This document shows positions 63,924 to 64,000 of a DNA stretch of 64,000 nt, piece by piece (positions within the stretch are counted from its first letter, which is position 1; every line of letters starts with the position of its first letter). This DNA comes from Pontibacter coccineus (lineage in GTDB: Bacteria; Bacteroidota; Bacteroidia; Cytophagales; Hymenobacteraceae), in NCBI RefSeq assembly GCF_030546575.1, contig NZ_JAUOTN010000010.1, forward strand, positions 155,669 to 219,668. Direction: 5' to 3'. The notes beneath the pieces were generated by a model. That model ran no database searches and was not told the origin of the DNA. It saw only the letters and a program-made list of their open reading frames with translations. The position numbers and the translations under genes were made by a program.

Positions 63924-64000
63924 GTATAGCCGACAGGTATAGCCGACAGGTATAGCCGACAGGTATAGCCGACAGGTATAGCCGACAGGTATAGCCGACA
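63924..64000 (+). repeat. tandem array of the 13-bp GTATAGCCGACAG repeat
   Basis: Nearly six perfect copies of GTATAGCCGACAG run to the window edge and likely beyond. The unit contains the AGGTATAG word when joined head to tail. An isolated copy sits at 63403. Confidence 0.95.

Overview
The window looks like chromosomal DNA of a Bacteroidota bacterium, most likely order Cytophagales, family Hymenobacteraceae (Pontibacter-like); this placement is inference. Supporting signs are a type IX secretion protein with a gliding-type C-terminal domain, several promoters of the TTG-N18/19-TAnnTTTG type used by this phylum, few Shine-Dalgarno sequences, LytS/LytTR regulation, an IcmF fusion mutase, and protein families typical of the group. 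GC content is moderately high, apart from one low-GC gene at the right end.

Layout. 0-5 kb (mostly minus strand): start of a secreted protein, queE, a cluster of diverged palindromes, folD, a CYTH-domain protein, lepA. 5-16 kb: a PAS-LuxR regulator, icmF, two tiny membrane peptides, an Rnk-like Gre-domain protein with an FMN glutamate-synthase-like protein, an FKBP isomerase, glutamate dehydrogenase, and the first two of three related STAS-like proteins. 16-28 kb: M61 peptidase, the third STAS-like protein, NlpC/P60 hydrolase, a possible minus-strand small peptide RNA with a perfect Shine-Dalgarno sequence, DUF2147 protein, GreA-like protein, CHU_C surface protein, a lone oxidase subunit III, YceI-like protein, and a patatin/beta-barrel protein. 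28-36 kb: DUF4920 lipoprotein, ligA, LytS/LytTR pair, dapA, lipoprotein, membrane protein, DUF421 protein, SRPBCC protein.

36.9-39.3 kb holds three Tyr/Asn/Asp/Arg/Gly-rich disordered proteins and a short hydrophilic one. 39.4-42.2 kb encodes an FAD oxidoreductase coupled to a polytopic 4Fe-4S protein. 43.4-49.3 kb is a 1936-residue alpha-2-macroglobulin that contains a TonB-receptor-like regulatory and plug segment. 49.7-57 kb: STAS protein, frameshifted iron alcohol dehydrogenase, CurA-like reductase, TetR regulator overlapping a beta-carbonic anhydrase, PLP decarboxylase, alaA. 57.3-64 kb: metalloprotease lipoprotein, a umuD-umuC-radical SAM operon, an FRG-domain protein, a lipoprotein, and a low-GC orphan gene flanked by copies of a 13-bp repeat.

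The strongest unexplained signal covers the whole window. The word AGGTATAG (reverse CTATACCT) is far too frequent inside and between genes, it occurs as inverted pairs in hairpins and terminators, and it is the core of the 13-bp repeat at the right edge. It resembles the highly iterated palindromes or DNA-uptake words known in other phyla. No tRNA, rRNA, CRISPR array, transposase or phage gene was recognised. All counts are hand tallies by eye, not computations.
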